Assembly: GCA_007922225.1 (NCBI GenBank)
Contig: ML679958.1
Location: forward strand, 53,648,838 to 53,712,837
From: Emydura subglobosa
Lineage: Eukaryota > Chordata > Testudines > Chelidae
Reading direction: 5' to 3'
DNA length: 64,000 bases
Made by a program: the position numbers and the translations under genes. How positions within the stretch are numbered: position 1 is the first letter of the stretch; every line of letters begins with the position of its first letter. Positions 33,740 to 45,764 of this stretch are shown one piece after another. The notes beneath the pieces were generated by a model. That model searched no databases. It had not been told where the DNA came from and saw nothing but the letters and a program-made list of their open reading frames with translations.

Positions 33740-33924
33740 CTAGAACACATAATTAGTTAGTTAAACTGAGTTTGAATCTTGGCTCACAAATTTACATGAG
33801 CATCTCAGCTAGATGCACAACAGGAACTCTTATTACCTGACCAATCTTAAAAAGACCATTTTTGCATATTATGCCAAATGGAATCTATGTCAGCTTTAAA
33901 ATCACAGAAACATTTGGGTTGGAA

Positions 33925-34040
33925 TTTGCCTCTAATAATAATAATTAAATTTAGCACTTACATAGCAGTTTTCATCTGCAAAGCACTTTACTACCAACAT
34001 TACCTACTTAATTCTCACTAAACCTCATTGTGTTAGGCAG
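33925..34040 (+). repeat. Old LINE-tail-like repeat
   Basis: 'taataataataattaaattt', 'gcacttacatagcagttttc', 'atctgcaaagcactttacta' and 'tgtgttaggcagc' match the sauropsid repeat with 'agcacttatatagcgctttt...aaagcactttac...tgaggtag'. It is related to the split copy at 6363. Confidence 0.55.
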
Positions 34041-34975
34041 CTATTCCACCTCCCTGCAACATGGTGCATTGTTAGGTGGCAGATGATTATTCGCTGAACA
34101 GAATTGAAAACAAATCTGCAGCTAATCAGAAAGTTTTAATGTACAGGAACTTTAAAATAGCTAGTTTTATGGATCTGATAGACAGACAATCCCAACATAT
34201 GTGTTCATTAAACCAGTTAGAAAGCAATGGATCAATAATGGTACAGTGGACAGGTGTCATTGCAATGTACCACCATCAAACACAGGGATCACTCATGATC
34301 ACCCATTTTAAGAGAGGTGGACTGTGAAGGTTCTAATGGAGAACTCCACAACCTCAACACTTTCTGCGGAATCATCTTTTTTCTGTGTGCGTTGGTGTGA
34401 GAGATTTATCTGCAACCCTGTGCATGTTCCAACATCTAGAAGGGCATCTTTGGAGGGGCTGCTTCACCAGCCAGGAATCACTGAAGTGCTCTATATTCCA
34501 GCCACACCATTTCACACTTCCAGCAGAATCCCCTTGCTGCATTCACCTATGTTGGGTGGTTCAGGAGAGGGTTAATAGCTTTTCAGAATGACACAAAGGG
34601 GCTGGAGCTAGGATCTGCCCTTTGCCACTTGCTTTCTTAATAAACAATCAAAGCTTTTCCTCAGTATCTATTTTCTGTAGCTGCAATGGCATTGTTTGTC
34701 ATGTATGTTGCTGCAGGAGGCCATCTCCGTATGCCAACAATTATAGTCTAAACAGATATTATATGAATTAACATTCCAAACACATTTTTTCAACTATGTC
34801 ATATGAAAGATCCACGTAGTTGTCTTTAGGGAATAAAATGTTAAAAAATCATGCCTGATTCAATGGCTAATTATGTCTGTCTGAAGTGCTCCACGCCCCC
34901 CAAGCAGTGTTGTACAGGTCAATAAGAATTACTTATTTTTAAGGGACGGCCCTGTCATTCTGTGGACCACTCCCT
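34041..34975. other. Unclassified DNA
   Basis: The overlapping plus frames at 34076-34327, 34324-34575 and 34385-34591 have no recognisable domain or splice signals. No repeat family is recognised. Confidence 0.4.
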
Positions 34976-35230
34976 GTGAGGTTATATGTACACTGCAAAA
35001 GAAGGTGTAGGCACAGTGTTCTAGCTTGAATCTAGATAATAGGGGAAGCAATAGTAGTGTACATGTGGTGGCATAAGCTAGGAATGAGCACTTAAGGCTG
35101 CTGGGGATGCTGTTATGTCCTTAGGTTGCTAGTCCATGCTGAAGTCTTTACTACCACTTCTACACTACTCTTGTTTCCTGTGGTAGCCACACAAAAGCTA
35201 GCCTAGGTAAGTGTATATTCATACCTTCAC
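34976..35230. mobile_element. MITE with 'tgtacactgc' ends
   Basis: The left end 'gtgaggttatatgtacactg' pairs with the complement of 'gtaagtgtatattcatacct' on the right. The interior has 'ctagcttgaatctagataat' and 'aaaagctagcctaggtaa'. It is non-coding, of the same general style as 12417-12670. Confidence 0.65.
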
Positions 35231-36869
35231 TTGCAGAACAGATGTACCTTAAATGTTTCCCTGTTCATTGACTCCCTCTTGCCTTCCTTCCTCTTCATGA
35301 TCCCCATCCATGCCTCCTGTGTACCTCTGGACTCCTCTCCATGACATCTTGTCTCTTGCCACCACCTCCAACTGCCTGTCCCCTCCCTTTTCCATGCCTA
35401 GCATTCCATTATCTCCCCTTCATCTCTGCTTTCCATACACTCCTCTGTCTTCACTTCTACCTTGCAGCCCCTCCGTGTGCCACTCTAAGCCACTACAAAT
35501 CCGTGTCCATTTCTACTCCAGTCCTCTGTAGCTTCCAGGCATCCCCAGTCCACTGCACACACACATGTGCCCTAAAACTCCCCAGACATATATATCTCTT
35601 TTGTGCCCTGTCCCCATTCTATATCCCTTCCCCATTGCCTATGGCTCACTTACCAGTCTACCTGTCCTGCAGGTGGTTTTGTGCCTTGAACAGGCAGAAT
35701 CCAAGCTCATTCAGTCCAGCCATCCAGTTTACCACTGTAACATTTGAAGTTCCTCCAAGAGAGGATGAATTGCATTAAAAATGCCAATTAATAATTTGAA
35801 CACAGCCTTCAGTGATGTTTGTCATGTATTCAGTGTTTCCCAAGTTCAGTTTCCAAGAATGAGACCTGTACCTATTTGACTAACTTTGAGTACAAATGAT
35901 AACTGTGGTGATTCATACTTATCTTGAACTGCCATTGCACCATTATCCATATAGATGTTCTTCTCTACCCTGATCTCTTCTGTAATTAGGCGATGTGAAA
36001 ACCATTTCAGGATCCAGAAATATGTTCAGCGTGTACTGTATGTTATTCTGCATTACAAAACAGTTTAACTTTATATAGGGTTTGGCATAAAAAAAGTGTA
36101 TTCCATTCCCAAAAGCTTTTCAGAGTTAAAAATAAAAAAACAATATATGGAATAAATTACTGAATACAGTGGTATAAATAAATTTGATGAATATAGCTCA
36201 AATTAAAGCTGTCAGTCATAAAGTCAATAATCGAGATGCAGGAAGGAGAAATTAAGAGGCATTGGAAAGAGAGGAATTGTTTTAAGTTAGATTTGGAATG
36301 AAATGGGATGTTTTTAAGGCAGAGAAATTTAGGAAAGCAGTACCAGATATTAGGGGCTGTGTGAGAGAGGTCCGAGAAGAACAAGATTTTGTGTCTGGGC
36401 AGTGGACGTGGAGGGAGAGGAGCTGATTTATATACAGTCCATAAATAAATAGTCTTGATGACAATATCTGCTAAACATTAGAGCTAGCTGAATTACTCAT
36501 TGCAGCGAACTTACCCAACAAATATAGCCTGTTTTTCTGTTTGTTACTCATCCAGGAATATATTCTGATTTCTGCAAATGTACTTTTATTAACTATTCTC
36601 TGATGGTAACTCCCATTGCATTTGCATAAAAATGGAGTGATCTCATACTGTGTAGGTGGAGTGGTTGGGGAGGTGAGATCTTTTGGCTACTTCCCCTTTA
36701 AATGTAACAACTTGCTGATCTCCTCTTTCTCAAATGACCGCCTTTGCAGTTATCACCTATCTCTCTCCCACATCTCCAGACTTCTTAAATGAGCAATCTG
36801 GAACCATTTTCTTGGCTTCCTATGCTTCAACTCTGGACTGGATTTCCTGCTCTCTGGTTACCATTTTTT
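35231..36869. other. Pyrimidine-rich tract (35270-35640), then unique DNA
   Basis: The C/T-rich stretch gives long but compositionally biased frames (35310-35531, 35341-35778, 35565-35747) in all three forward frames, so coding is unlikely. 35780-36869 has no recognised feature. Confidence 0.45.
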
Positions 36870-37175
36870 CCACACCAAGCTCACCGGGTTTGTCTTCCTG
36901 ATCATATCTCAAGGCCTGTACTCCTTTTCCTTCTCAATGTTTCTTCTGCTTTTTACACTGTTGATCATACTTTCCTTCTTGTCTACTGTTGACTTTCACA
37001 AGCCCTCTCTTGATTCTCCTCCAATCTCTCTGTACATTCCTTCAGGATTTTGGTGTGTCTTCCTTCTCCCTTCTTCAGCTTTGTCCTTGGACCTATAATC
37101 ATCTACTTTTCCACCTTTCTCATCTGTTCAGATGAGCTATCATCCCTGTGATGATGAGGTAAATCTACCTTTCCA
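36870..37175 (+). pseudogene. L2-type LINE reverse-transcriptase relic
   Basis: The frame at 36900-36990 reads DHISRPVLLFLLNVSSAFYT then VDHTFLL, the 'VLILLDLSAAFDTVDH..LL' block of CR1/L2-clade reverse transcriptase. The first catalytic aspartate position (AFD) has become Y. Further frames keep FSSNLSVHSFRI, then LGPIIIYFSTF (the 'GSVLGPLLF.LY' block). Near 37137 the reading is SYHPCDDEVNLPF where the YADD active site would be, with one tyrosine-alanine pair lost. Stops and frameshifts separate the parts. It is inactive and old. Confidence 0.75.
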
Positions 37176-37449
37176 TTAAGTATGGCATTAACCAATTATG
37201 TTCAGTAGTCTCCATATCTGTCTAGTGTATGTGAAAGTTCTGTCTCCACTGCTCACAAATATTCCTTGTTAGTCAAGAGTTTCATTGCTAAGTGAAGTCA
37301 TGGTCATTAAAGGAAAGAATCTTTTAGGTATCCTAATACTTGGAATTTTTAATATTAGGGCAAAGATAGGATACTACCGAAGATTGATCTCTATAAACTA
37401 AATTACAATTTTAATATCTGGAATTTATTTTATTGTTTGTGCTAGAAAT
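37176..37449. other. Unique DNA
   Basis: Nothing recognised. Confidence 0.35.
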
Positions 37450-37705
37450 GTAGTTATAGAGATTATGATAGGAGGTATAAGCCCCACAGTGGACAGATGA
37501 GGGTTTATCAGCTGCTCTGGGATCAAGCAGCCTCACCTCCAAACCATGTCAGGCCTAAGCCAGCTCACATGCTGGCAGACCTGAGGGGAGAGCAGATCTT
37601 CATTCTTCAGCTGCTGTAAGGGGCTTGGATGAAGGCAGAAGCTCCTTAGGGCTCCTGTTGCCTGCTGTGGGGCAGGGCTGAGAGAGAAAAGGAGAACTGG
37701 TATTG
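37450..37705 (+). mobile_element. GC-richer LTR- or UTR-like fragment
   Basis: Contains 'gaggtataagccccacagtg' followed by 'gctgctctgggatcaagcag' and several CAGC/GCTG inverted pairs. The composition contrasts sharply with its AT-rich flanks. It may be a retroelement promoter piece related in layout to 50500-50990, but no second end is found. Confidence 0.3.
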
Positions 37706-37809
37706 AACAATTACTTTGAGACTATTACTAGATGCTTACCTACAGTTGCTGAACTGGGCTTTGGCCTATCAGAGGCTCTGTGAAAAAGAGAATATTTCCA
37801 TCTCCTTGT

Positions 37810-38200
37810 AAGAACATAAGAATGGCCATACTGGGTCAGAGCAATGGTCCATCTAGCCCAGTACCCTGTCTTTCGATAGTGGCCAATGCCAGATGCTTCA
37901 ACGGAAATGAACAGAACAGGGCAATTATCAAGTGATCCTGTCATCCAGTCCCAGTTTCTGTCAGTCAGATGCTAGGAGCACCCAGAGCATGGAGTCACAT
38001 CTCTGACTTTCTTGGCTAATAACCATTGATTGACGTATCCTCCATGAATTTATCTAATTATTTTTTTAATCCAGTTACCGTTTTGGCCTTCTTAACATCC
38101 CCTGGCAATGAGTTCCAGTCCCAACGAGTTCTGTGCATTGTATGAAGAAGTATTTCCTTTTTATCCTTTTGTTTGTTTTAAACCTTGTGTTTATTTATGT
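37810..38200 (-). mobile_element. CR1 LINE 3' end ('ttatgttctta' subtype)
   Basis: On the plus strand: 'agaacataagaatggccata', 'ctgggtcagagcaatggtcc', 'atctagcccagtaccctgtc', 'gacagtggccaatgcca'-like sequence, then 'ctggcaatgagttccagtcc' and 'tgtatgaagaagtatttcct'. This is the antisense of a well-known sauropsid CR1 3'UTR, about 390 bp. Confidence 0.93.
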
Positions 38201-39299
38201 TTGGTTTTCCTTTTGCTTATCAATAGACCCTAAATGAAAGAACTGTCATGGACTCAGTCAGAGGGCTGAGTATTCCTCAACCAGATTCATGCTGGATATC
38301 AAAGCCCAAAGACTGGGTGAGTTCAGAGCTCTGCCACACCCAGAATGACATGGGACACCCAACCTGTCACGTGGATGATTAATAAGTGCCTCACAACAGG
38401 TGAAAGGGTAGACAGATATATCTCAATTAGTGCCTTGAAGCTGATATTATTCCCATAAAGTGTGATTTAAAGTTCCCTCTCCCCAGTCACCGAGGTCTCA
38501 CCCTGTTATGTTTGTGATGTTTCTACATCCATTCACAAACATTTATTATTCCATTAATACTTTCTGTCATATGTCTATTCATGAATTTTGTTTGACCTAT
38601 ATGCATAATATTTCTTGCTAGCTTTTACAATATCATCATCAAGATTTTAGTAAAGATGTTTTCAAATCACACAATTTACAGCACAATTTGATGCTAAAAT
38701 GACCATAACATCCTTTTTTTCTCTTTATATATCACAAAAATGTGTATTTTTAACATTTTGGTTAAATATATTCAGCAAAAAGAATTGTATAGACCAAAAG
38801 GCATTAGATTCTTGCTATTAATTGTTTTTATCTATTAAAAATAAACACAAAAAATCCTCAGGATTTCCCAATAGTATATAGTTATATTTCTGCCAGCAAG
38901 GTTCCTCTTCCTGGACACAAATCTTCAAAGCCTCAGAGTATATCTGGAGAATCCCAAGATAGTAGGTTTACCAGCATATATTTCAAGTCATGCTGCACAT
39001 GGCTGGCATACCAAACAAAGCCAGACAACATTCTCATTGCAGAAGAAGAAATAAGAGCAACTCCTCATGCTGCTAGAAGATAATGATATAGTAAACCTCA
39101 TTCCTTCGCAATCCGTAATTTAATCTCCTTTTTCAGGACCTACCAACTTTATTTCAGTCCAATGGGTCTTCTCCTCCAAGTCAATACTCAACAGCTGGCA
39201 CCTTTTTAGGAGCAAATCTTCCAATCTGATGGTATAAATAATCTGGATTAAGATGAATATTTCTTTGTCCAGAAGCAGAATGGCACTGCAACATAAGCA
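38201..39299. other. Unique AT-rich DNA
   Basis: No recognised repeat. The minus frame at 39120-39317 has no domain and runs into the MITE at 39300. Confidence 0.4.
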
Positions 39300-39462
39300 A
39301 CATGATGGGCTAGCCATCCAAATATATACCTAGGATTTCAGATGGGATAGTCCTGCTGCTCTCACCACTGAAGCTACACTCCCATTTTGGTGTGCTAGCT
39401 CAATCAGAGTCTACCTGAGCTGGAAATTACATCTCCAGCTCTAGTGTAGACATACCCATATT
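39300..39462 (-). mobile_element. MITE fragment ('agctggaaattac...tgtagacataccca')
   Basis: 'gcacaccaaaa'/'gctagc' and 'gagctggaaattacatctcc' plus the terminal 'agctctagtgtagacatacc' (39438-39457) match, in reverse, the family at 45603-45760. The other end is missing. Confidence 0.65.
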
Positions 39463-39639
39463 CCTTCACTCCCACTTATTCTTTGTGCTTAGGATCAAGA
39501 TTCATATTAACTGTAAATTCAGAGGAAAATGGCCATCCACCAACTTACCAAATCATATACTTTTCAAGGTGTACAAGTTCTACACATCTGGCAAATCTTT
39601 TCAGTGTACAAATCCTTCTGTTGAAGACTCTGATTTAGG

Positions 39640-39745
39640 AAAGCATCCTTGTTCAGGACTGCACTTAAGTTCCACTGGCTTCCTATACTGAAGCACATAC
39701 TTAAATATGTGCCAAATTGCTGTTCTGAATAGTCATGGGGTGAAA
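39640..39745. repeat. Palindromic dispersed repeat, diverged
   Basis: 'aagcatccttgttcaggact', 'gcacttaagttccactggct' and 'catacttaaatatgtgccaa' resemble the family at 31016. Confidence 0.45.
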
Positions 39746-42700
39746 TTTTAGCCCCGTAGCAAATCTCCTATTGTTTTGAGTGGGCCAGGATTTCATCAGT
39801 GGACCTAAGGAAGTTCTTAAGTGCTTTTCTGAAGCAGGGCCTAGACCTGGAGTAGAAGAAAATGGAAGCTGAAAGACCACATAAGGAATAATACTTGGCA
39901 GCCTGACTCAGTCTGGTGCAGTACAGATAATGCCACACGAGCAAGGGATTAGATCAAATAGATAATGGCCTGGTCTGTTTAGGTCAATAGTTATATAGAT
40001 TGATATGGGTTATTAAGCAATCAAAAGTAAAAGGATTATTGAGCAGGTTAATGAGTAATCAATAATGTTAGTAAATCTTCAGTCCCTAAGCCAGCTCCCA
40101 ATGAACTGGGAATGGAACCAGATGGAGAAGTAAGATCAGAGTTGGATACATACATACCAGGAGTTAACACAGTGATAGTGAAAGTTAACATGTACAATAT
40201 TAGGACTTCCATTGTAGTTACCATGGAGTGAGCACAACTACTTAATAATGTGGTTATGATGTGCTAGTTTGCAGTCCATGATCTGACTTTCAAAGGTACT
40301 GATCCCTCACATCCCCTATTAAATAGAAGCTGTGTGTGCTCTGCACCTTTGAAAATCAAGAATACTCCCTTTTTTCTCTGCTGTAATTTCTCCATAATCA
40401 CAAAACAAGAGGCGAAAATACTGAGAAGGATGTTCAAGATATGAGGATAATGATAAGGGGGGTATTCCTCCACCATCTAGTTTTAAGGTCCTATTTCCCC
40501 CCTTGCATTTTCTTTCTTCACCTTGTTTCACTTTTAAAAAGAAATATTTGAATGCCAAACTGTGGTGATTTCCATGTGTGTAGAAACTAGAAAGTATTAG
40601 CAGAGTTCTCATGTGAAACATGATATTTAGGCAAGAAAATGGAGCAGTGATTAGTGCTCATGAGCATTATTGGAAGGGTTTTTCTAGAGAAACCCTATAT
40701 TTGTGACTTACTTGCTTAAAAGGAAGAAAAGAGTGAATGTGAGGGAAAAAAAAGTTCACTTCATTGATAAAAGTGGTGTGAAAAATATTTTAATCTGATT
40801 TGCAAAGAGATGTAAGATTTGTCATGTGATTTTCTTAGTGGAGAATGACAGTTTGCCGAGCAGGAAATTTTCTGTTAATTCCTCTCTGAGATATCTCAAT
40901 TGTTATGATGACTTTTTAGTCAACTTCATCCTGGGCACATTGCAAGCTATAAGTATATGTCACAAGTTACATAACCAATAAATCATGGCTTTCAGAAGGG
41001 CATTATTTAATCTTGTGGTGACAGAGGGTACCACAGAAAAATTTGGAAGGGGTGCCACGTTTGAGATTATGCCTCTATGAAGCTTTCAAGGTCTAGCCTG
41101 CACATAAGTTTGCTGCCAGGTTTTTCAAGTGCAAAATTTAGCTACCTTCACTGGTAAATTTGACTACATTTTGTCCTAAAACAAATTCATATGTTTTGAT
41201 GAAAATCTCAGTTCTTAACACAGAAAAATTGCAAAATGTAAACAAGAAAGTCCATGTAATGAAAGTATTATGGTGGATAATAAAAGTGGACACACTTTAC
41301 AATTATTATGGTACATCTTGTTCATCTCAAACTGGTCCAAGTTATAGCTTAGTAATAAGACACAAGTTTTAGGATATTCATTATAAATATATTTAATCAT
41401 CATTTTACAGCATGCATGATTAGAGCTCAGAAATCAGACTTTCAACATGTGGCTGACTGCTAGAATCTGAAAGTTATAAGAATAATATAATTTATACCCA
41501 AGATAGTGATAACGAAATTTAGCATTGATGTTCCAGGCATCATGCACCATCAATATGCAAGTCTGTTCTGTGCAGGTCTTGCCTGTCTTGTTCACCCACA
41601 CCTTGTGTCATGTCCCAACAATACAATAAGAGCGGTTAACCACTCCCTAAAAGATGAGGAAAAGCAAATGTTCAGAATCCTTCTTTGAGATGTGACTGTT
41701 CTTTGTGATATGTTTGGAAACTATGACCATTGAACTGGTACATATATAGAAATTAGGAATGAAATAAAGCACTGGCATGTTCAGAGAGATCATTATCCTT
41801 GCAATGCATTCATTAAATTGTAGTACTTTGTACCCAGGACCAAAAGTGTCCTTCTCTAGTTCCTTGCTCATATTATTCAGAGGCTACCGTTGTAGAACAA
41901 GAAGGAAATGAATGCTTTATTCCAATCTCTAGTTGCCTGGAGACTAGATCCCAGAAGTACAAGATGTCTCTCCTGTTCAAATTGAAACACTAGATGCATT
42001 GCTCATCTGTCATTTCCAGTTCATGCATTTGGTATCTAAATACCATTTCTCTTGTATATCTACTCTTCTTCTCAAGCTTATAACCTGCATATGATACAGC
42101 TGTGTGAAGTGGTACTTTAGTAACCAGAAGGGTGGTTACTAAAGGAACTCAGTTTATTATGGCAGAGTCAAAATGCTGCATACAAATTTCAGGTTCACTG
42201 TTTTTATTCAACATTAGAAAAAATAAACAATTAACTACTGTCTATTTAAATAAATTTGATAGAATAGTATAGAAGCTGCTAGGTCGCTGGCTTTTAGAAA
42301 AGCACATGTTGGCTTCCCTTTATCCTGGTCTCCTTATTGCTTAAAATGTTCCTTTTACCCCATTGTTTCCCATTTCCTGTTCCTAAAAGTCTGCTATTTG
42401 CATCAGCTTTATAATCTTCAGTGGGCCCCCCATCAGCAATCACATCAGTTTAACAGCAAAAAATTTTCTATCCCTGAATCTTCAACCCTATATATGCCTC
42501 AAGAAACTGCAAAAAAGGAAGACTATTTAAACTCAGGTTACTGACAGTACCAGTATACTGTGTGCCCTCCAGTGGTTGGGATGAACAATCGTTGTTCTAT
42601 CTAGGGCTACTTGAACAGCGCAGTGAATAAGTGCAATAAACAACTGAGGGAGCTAAGGGAAAGTCTAAATGGAAAGAAGGAGAAAAACAAAACAGTAGGA

Positions 42701-44541
42701 CCTCTTGCATTTAAGTGAAATGTCTGAGAAGAAGGAATAGAGTTATTTAACTGTGCTCCTAATAACCCTTTCTACCCTTTCTCTAAGGCAGGGAAGCATC
42801 ATTCCACAATCAATGGAACAAAATTCCATGGAGAGATTCATCCCTTAAATATGAATGAATGCCACTTATCCATGGGAACATCATCTATTGAAGTGCTGAC
42901 ACCTATTCAGTGTCCTGGCTTAAAATCTGGAAGACTTGTGGACAAATCAAGTTGGGGAAGATCCTCACCTTCAGAATTTGCTACTGCTTGGCTACATTTG
43001 TGCTTTCATTTTTTCCTACTCCCTCTGTTGCCTTGGTCACGTTTGCCACCTTCTTGTTACCTTTGTATCTTTCTTTCTTTCTTTCCTGCCTTTGTGAATT
43101 CTTCAATTTTGTCATTATGTTTGGAACAATTTTCTTGTTCTTTTTACCCTTCATAACTCTCTTCAATCAAATTCCACTACAAAAAGGAAACTATATTAAG
43201 AAAAGAGAAGTTAGACTTTCTCAATTTTAAAAATAGGCTTTCTTGTGGTTCATCAATGCATATATGTCCCTGAACTGTATTTCTATATTTTCTGTCATAT
43301 CTAACTATCTATAGATACATATACCTTTGGAGTATGAATTGTTTTCTTCTGTGCTCCGCACAGCACTGATCATGCTACTGGCACTTAAAAATAAATAATA
43401 ATAATTTATATGCAAAGTTCAGATCTGTAGCTATTTTGTTCCAAATGGATAATCTGAGTGTCACGGAGGATATCAATCTGCATTGGTCAAACAGAAAATG
43501 GGAGGAAAAGAGGAGCAATTTAATCACCTCATGCAACCAACAAATGAAAATGATTAATAGTTAGAATACTGCAACAGGAAAGAATTTTAGAAGACCAGAG
43601 TAGACACAGACAAACACATGGAAGAGAAATTAAATGTTAAATAGAAAAGGGATAGCAAAAGAGAGGGTAGGGGGTCTAGAAATGAATGAGAGAAGAACAA
43701 GCATACAACTAAAATAGAAAAACAAACATAAATTTAAGGAGTATATATTAAAAGTATATATAGAACCTGAGTGTTCTAAGTCACAGTATCTCCTATTGCT
43801 GTCAACAAGAGTTGTGGATGTTCAATATTCCTTGCGATCAACTTTTAACAAAGAAAATAACACACTCTTCAACATGCAGAAAGATTATTTTTAAAATCAG
43901 TATTCTCCATTAGTCTAACAGCCTCTTCAGCAATTCATACTTGGACAAATCAGTCCATCTTTCATTCAGCTAACCCACATGGACTATCATCAAAAGACAG
44001 GCAAGCTACCTGTCATTTGCAGACTTGTCCCATTACTAACTTTAAGGACTAACATTTCATATGTTCATTTTCTGTATATATTTGCTGTGATTTTACATAA
44101 CTAGAGGTTTTCTGGCATGAAGAGTTAGATTGTGTCTGGCCAGGCCCTCAGCATGTATACCATGTGTTTCTCATCAGACACACTGTCTCTCTCTCTTCCC
44201 AATCCCTACCCTCACCGATGCATTCCCCTAACAAGGTGATGTGTCTTAAAGGTACAGGGCCAGATTCTCAGCTGTGTATATCTAGCCCTAAAATCCAAAT
44301 CATGCAGTTTTTAGTCAGGCAAGACTTCCATGGAAGTCACTGGAGTTCTGCCTCAATAAGAACTGGATAAGCAGCCCTAAAATGGTTCAAATACAGTGTA
44401 AATGCCATAAGAATGTATTTATTTATATTAATTCACATAAATAAATGTATATATATATATTTATATAAATAGACATATAAATAAGTAAATATTGTTCCCA
44501 ATATCCAGTGCACACATATGCATGTGTGTGTGTGCACATAA

Positions 44542-44582
<41 letters not shown>

Positions 44583-45336
44583 ATATACAAGCATAGATTT
44601 AAAAAAACACAAAACTTATGTGAATTCATATTCTTGCCTTGGTTCTCTGAGAAGTTGGCTGTTAGAGGAAGGAATAACATTTCCATAAAATGCAAGATCT
44701 TTGTTGTTTTTTTAAAAAATATTGTGATAATTGACAGAATCTGCCTTCATTAGTTTGCCTCCAGATGTATTCTATTATATTAATTAACTTCGCATCTGAA
44801 ATAGCAGACATTATGCTTTTGTGTAGCTTTTATCCCACAGTTGGAATCCTTGTAAAGCCTCCTTTATTTTTGGCTTTCATGGGTTGTCAGTGTAGGTAGA
44901 GTGAAGAGAGGAATGATAAGTGAATCATGGTGTCACAAATGAGTGAATTTTTTTTTTTCTGGTTGTTAACTTTGACAAATAGCATTCAACAAGGTAGAAA
45001 TTTTAATTCTATTTACTTATTGATAGTAATGCTGGGAGTTCTGTAATGGGTAGAGCATGAGTGATGAGAATAATACTGCTATTATTGCATAGAAAAAAGC
45101 TCCATTTTTGTTTTAATTAACTTACTTATTAAGGGGCCAGATTGTTGTCCATTTGGGTGGCTGCAGAGGGGGCATAAGTAGCTCCCTTGTGCTGGCTACC
45201 TGGACCAGATCTTGACAGACCTTGGCATTGCTCCCATATGCACCATTTAGTATAGATACGTCAGCATTCTGAGGGAAGTACACAGCAACAAATACAGCTC
45301 CAATGCAGGGTATTTTTCCCTTAGAACCTGTGACTT
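39746..45336. other. Long repeat-poor AT-rich stretch
   Basis: Few features are visible: a short inverted pair at 40285-40365 ('tttcaaaggtactgatccct'/'ctgcacctttgaaaatcaag'), a SINE-tail-like scrap at 43355-43410, and the microsatellites at 44438-44590. The pyrimidine-rich block 42960-43170 gives biased frames on both strands. No gene is recognised. Confidence 0.4.
44438..44590. repeat. TA, TG and CA microsatellite cluster
   Basis: TA units lie at 44447-44462, TG at 44523-44534 and CA at 44549-44580. They explain the poly-TH and poly-CV frames on the two strands. Confidence 0.95.
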
Positions 45337-45339
45337 TTA

Positions 45340-45599
45340 GGCCATGTCTATACTGACGGCAGCAAATTCACCGCCGCCAGATCGATCTTTCTGGATCGAT
45401 TGAGCGGTCAGTGTAGATCCGCTCAATTGATCAGGAAGTCGACGCTGGTAAACCACCCCCTCAAGTAGCGTAATGCACAGTGTAGACAGCGCACAGAAGG
45501 GAAGCAGAGCAGTTGACGTGAGTTACGCAAGCTACTCTGCGTAGTTTGCGTAACTCCCGTCGACTGCCGCAGAATCTCCAGGTAAGTGTAGACCAGGGC
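45340..45599 (+). mobile_element. Harbinger-like MITE, copy 2 (well preserved, TTA duplication)
   Basis: 260 bp. The left end is 'ggccatgtctatact' and the right end is the complement of the same pattern ('agtgtagaccagggc'). Both sides are flanked by TTA (45337-45339, 45600-45602), matching the 3-bp TWA duplications of PIF/Harbinger elements. Two inner hairpins are strong: 45512-45530 with 45546-45564 ('gttgacgtgagttacgcaa' / 'ttgcgtaactcccgtcgac'), and 45394-45407 with 45419-45432 ('gatcgattgagcgg'). It keeps many CpGs, so it is younger than the copy at 6770. Confidence 0.85.
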
Positions 45600-45602
45600 T
45601 TA

Positions 45603-45760
45603 GTGTAAATCTACACAGCAGCTAAGGTATATGTTATGTGCTAGCTTTGACTGAGCAAGTGTGCTAAAAATAGCAGTGTAGTCAGGGTGGGCTGCGCATT
45701 AAGATGGGCTAGGTGTCCCGAATACAATCCCATCTGAAACCCTAGGCATGTACATCTGCT
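45603..45760 (+). mobile_element. MITE fragment abutting the Harbinger-like copy
   Basis: 'aaatctacacagcagctaag', 'gtgctaaaaatagcagtgta' and 'acaatcccatctgaaaccct' 'aggcatgtacatct' belong to the same family as 39300-39462. Only one end is present. It starts within a few bases of the neighbouring element's target duplication. Confidence 0.65.
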
Positions 45761-45764
45761 CAAT

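Noticed and set aside
33275..33743. Two forward reading frames of about 150 codons
   Set aside because: They exist only because the 400 N contain no stop codons.
34076..34591. Three overlapping forward frames as exons of one gene
   Set aside because: No consistent splice sites, domain or reading-frame continuity could be found.
35310..35778. Overlapping serine/proline/cysteine-rich frames
   Set aside because: All three forward frames stay open because the DNA is C/T-rich. There is no domain or splice structure.
44423..44753. Poly-CV and poly-TH frames
   Set aside because: Both are translations of the CA/TG microsatellite.
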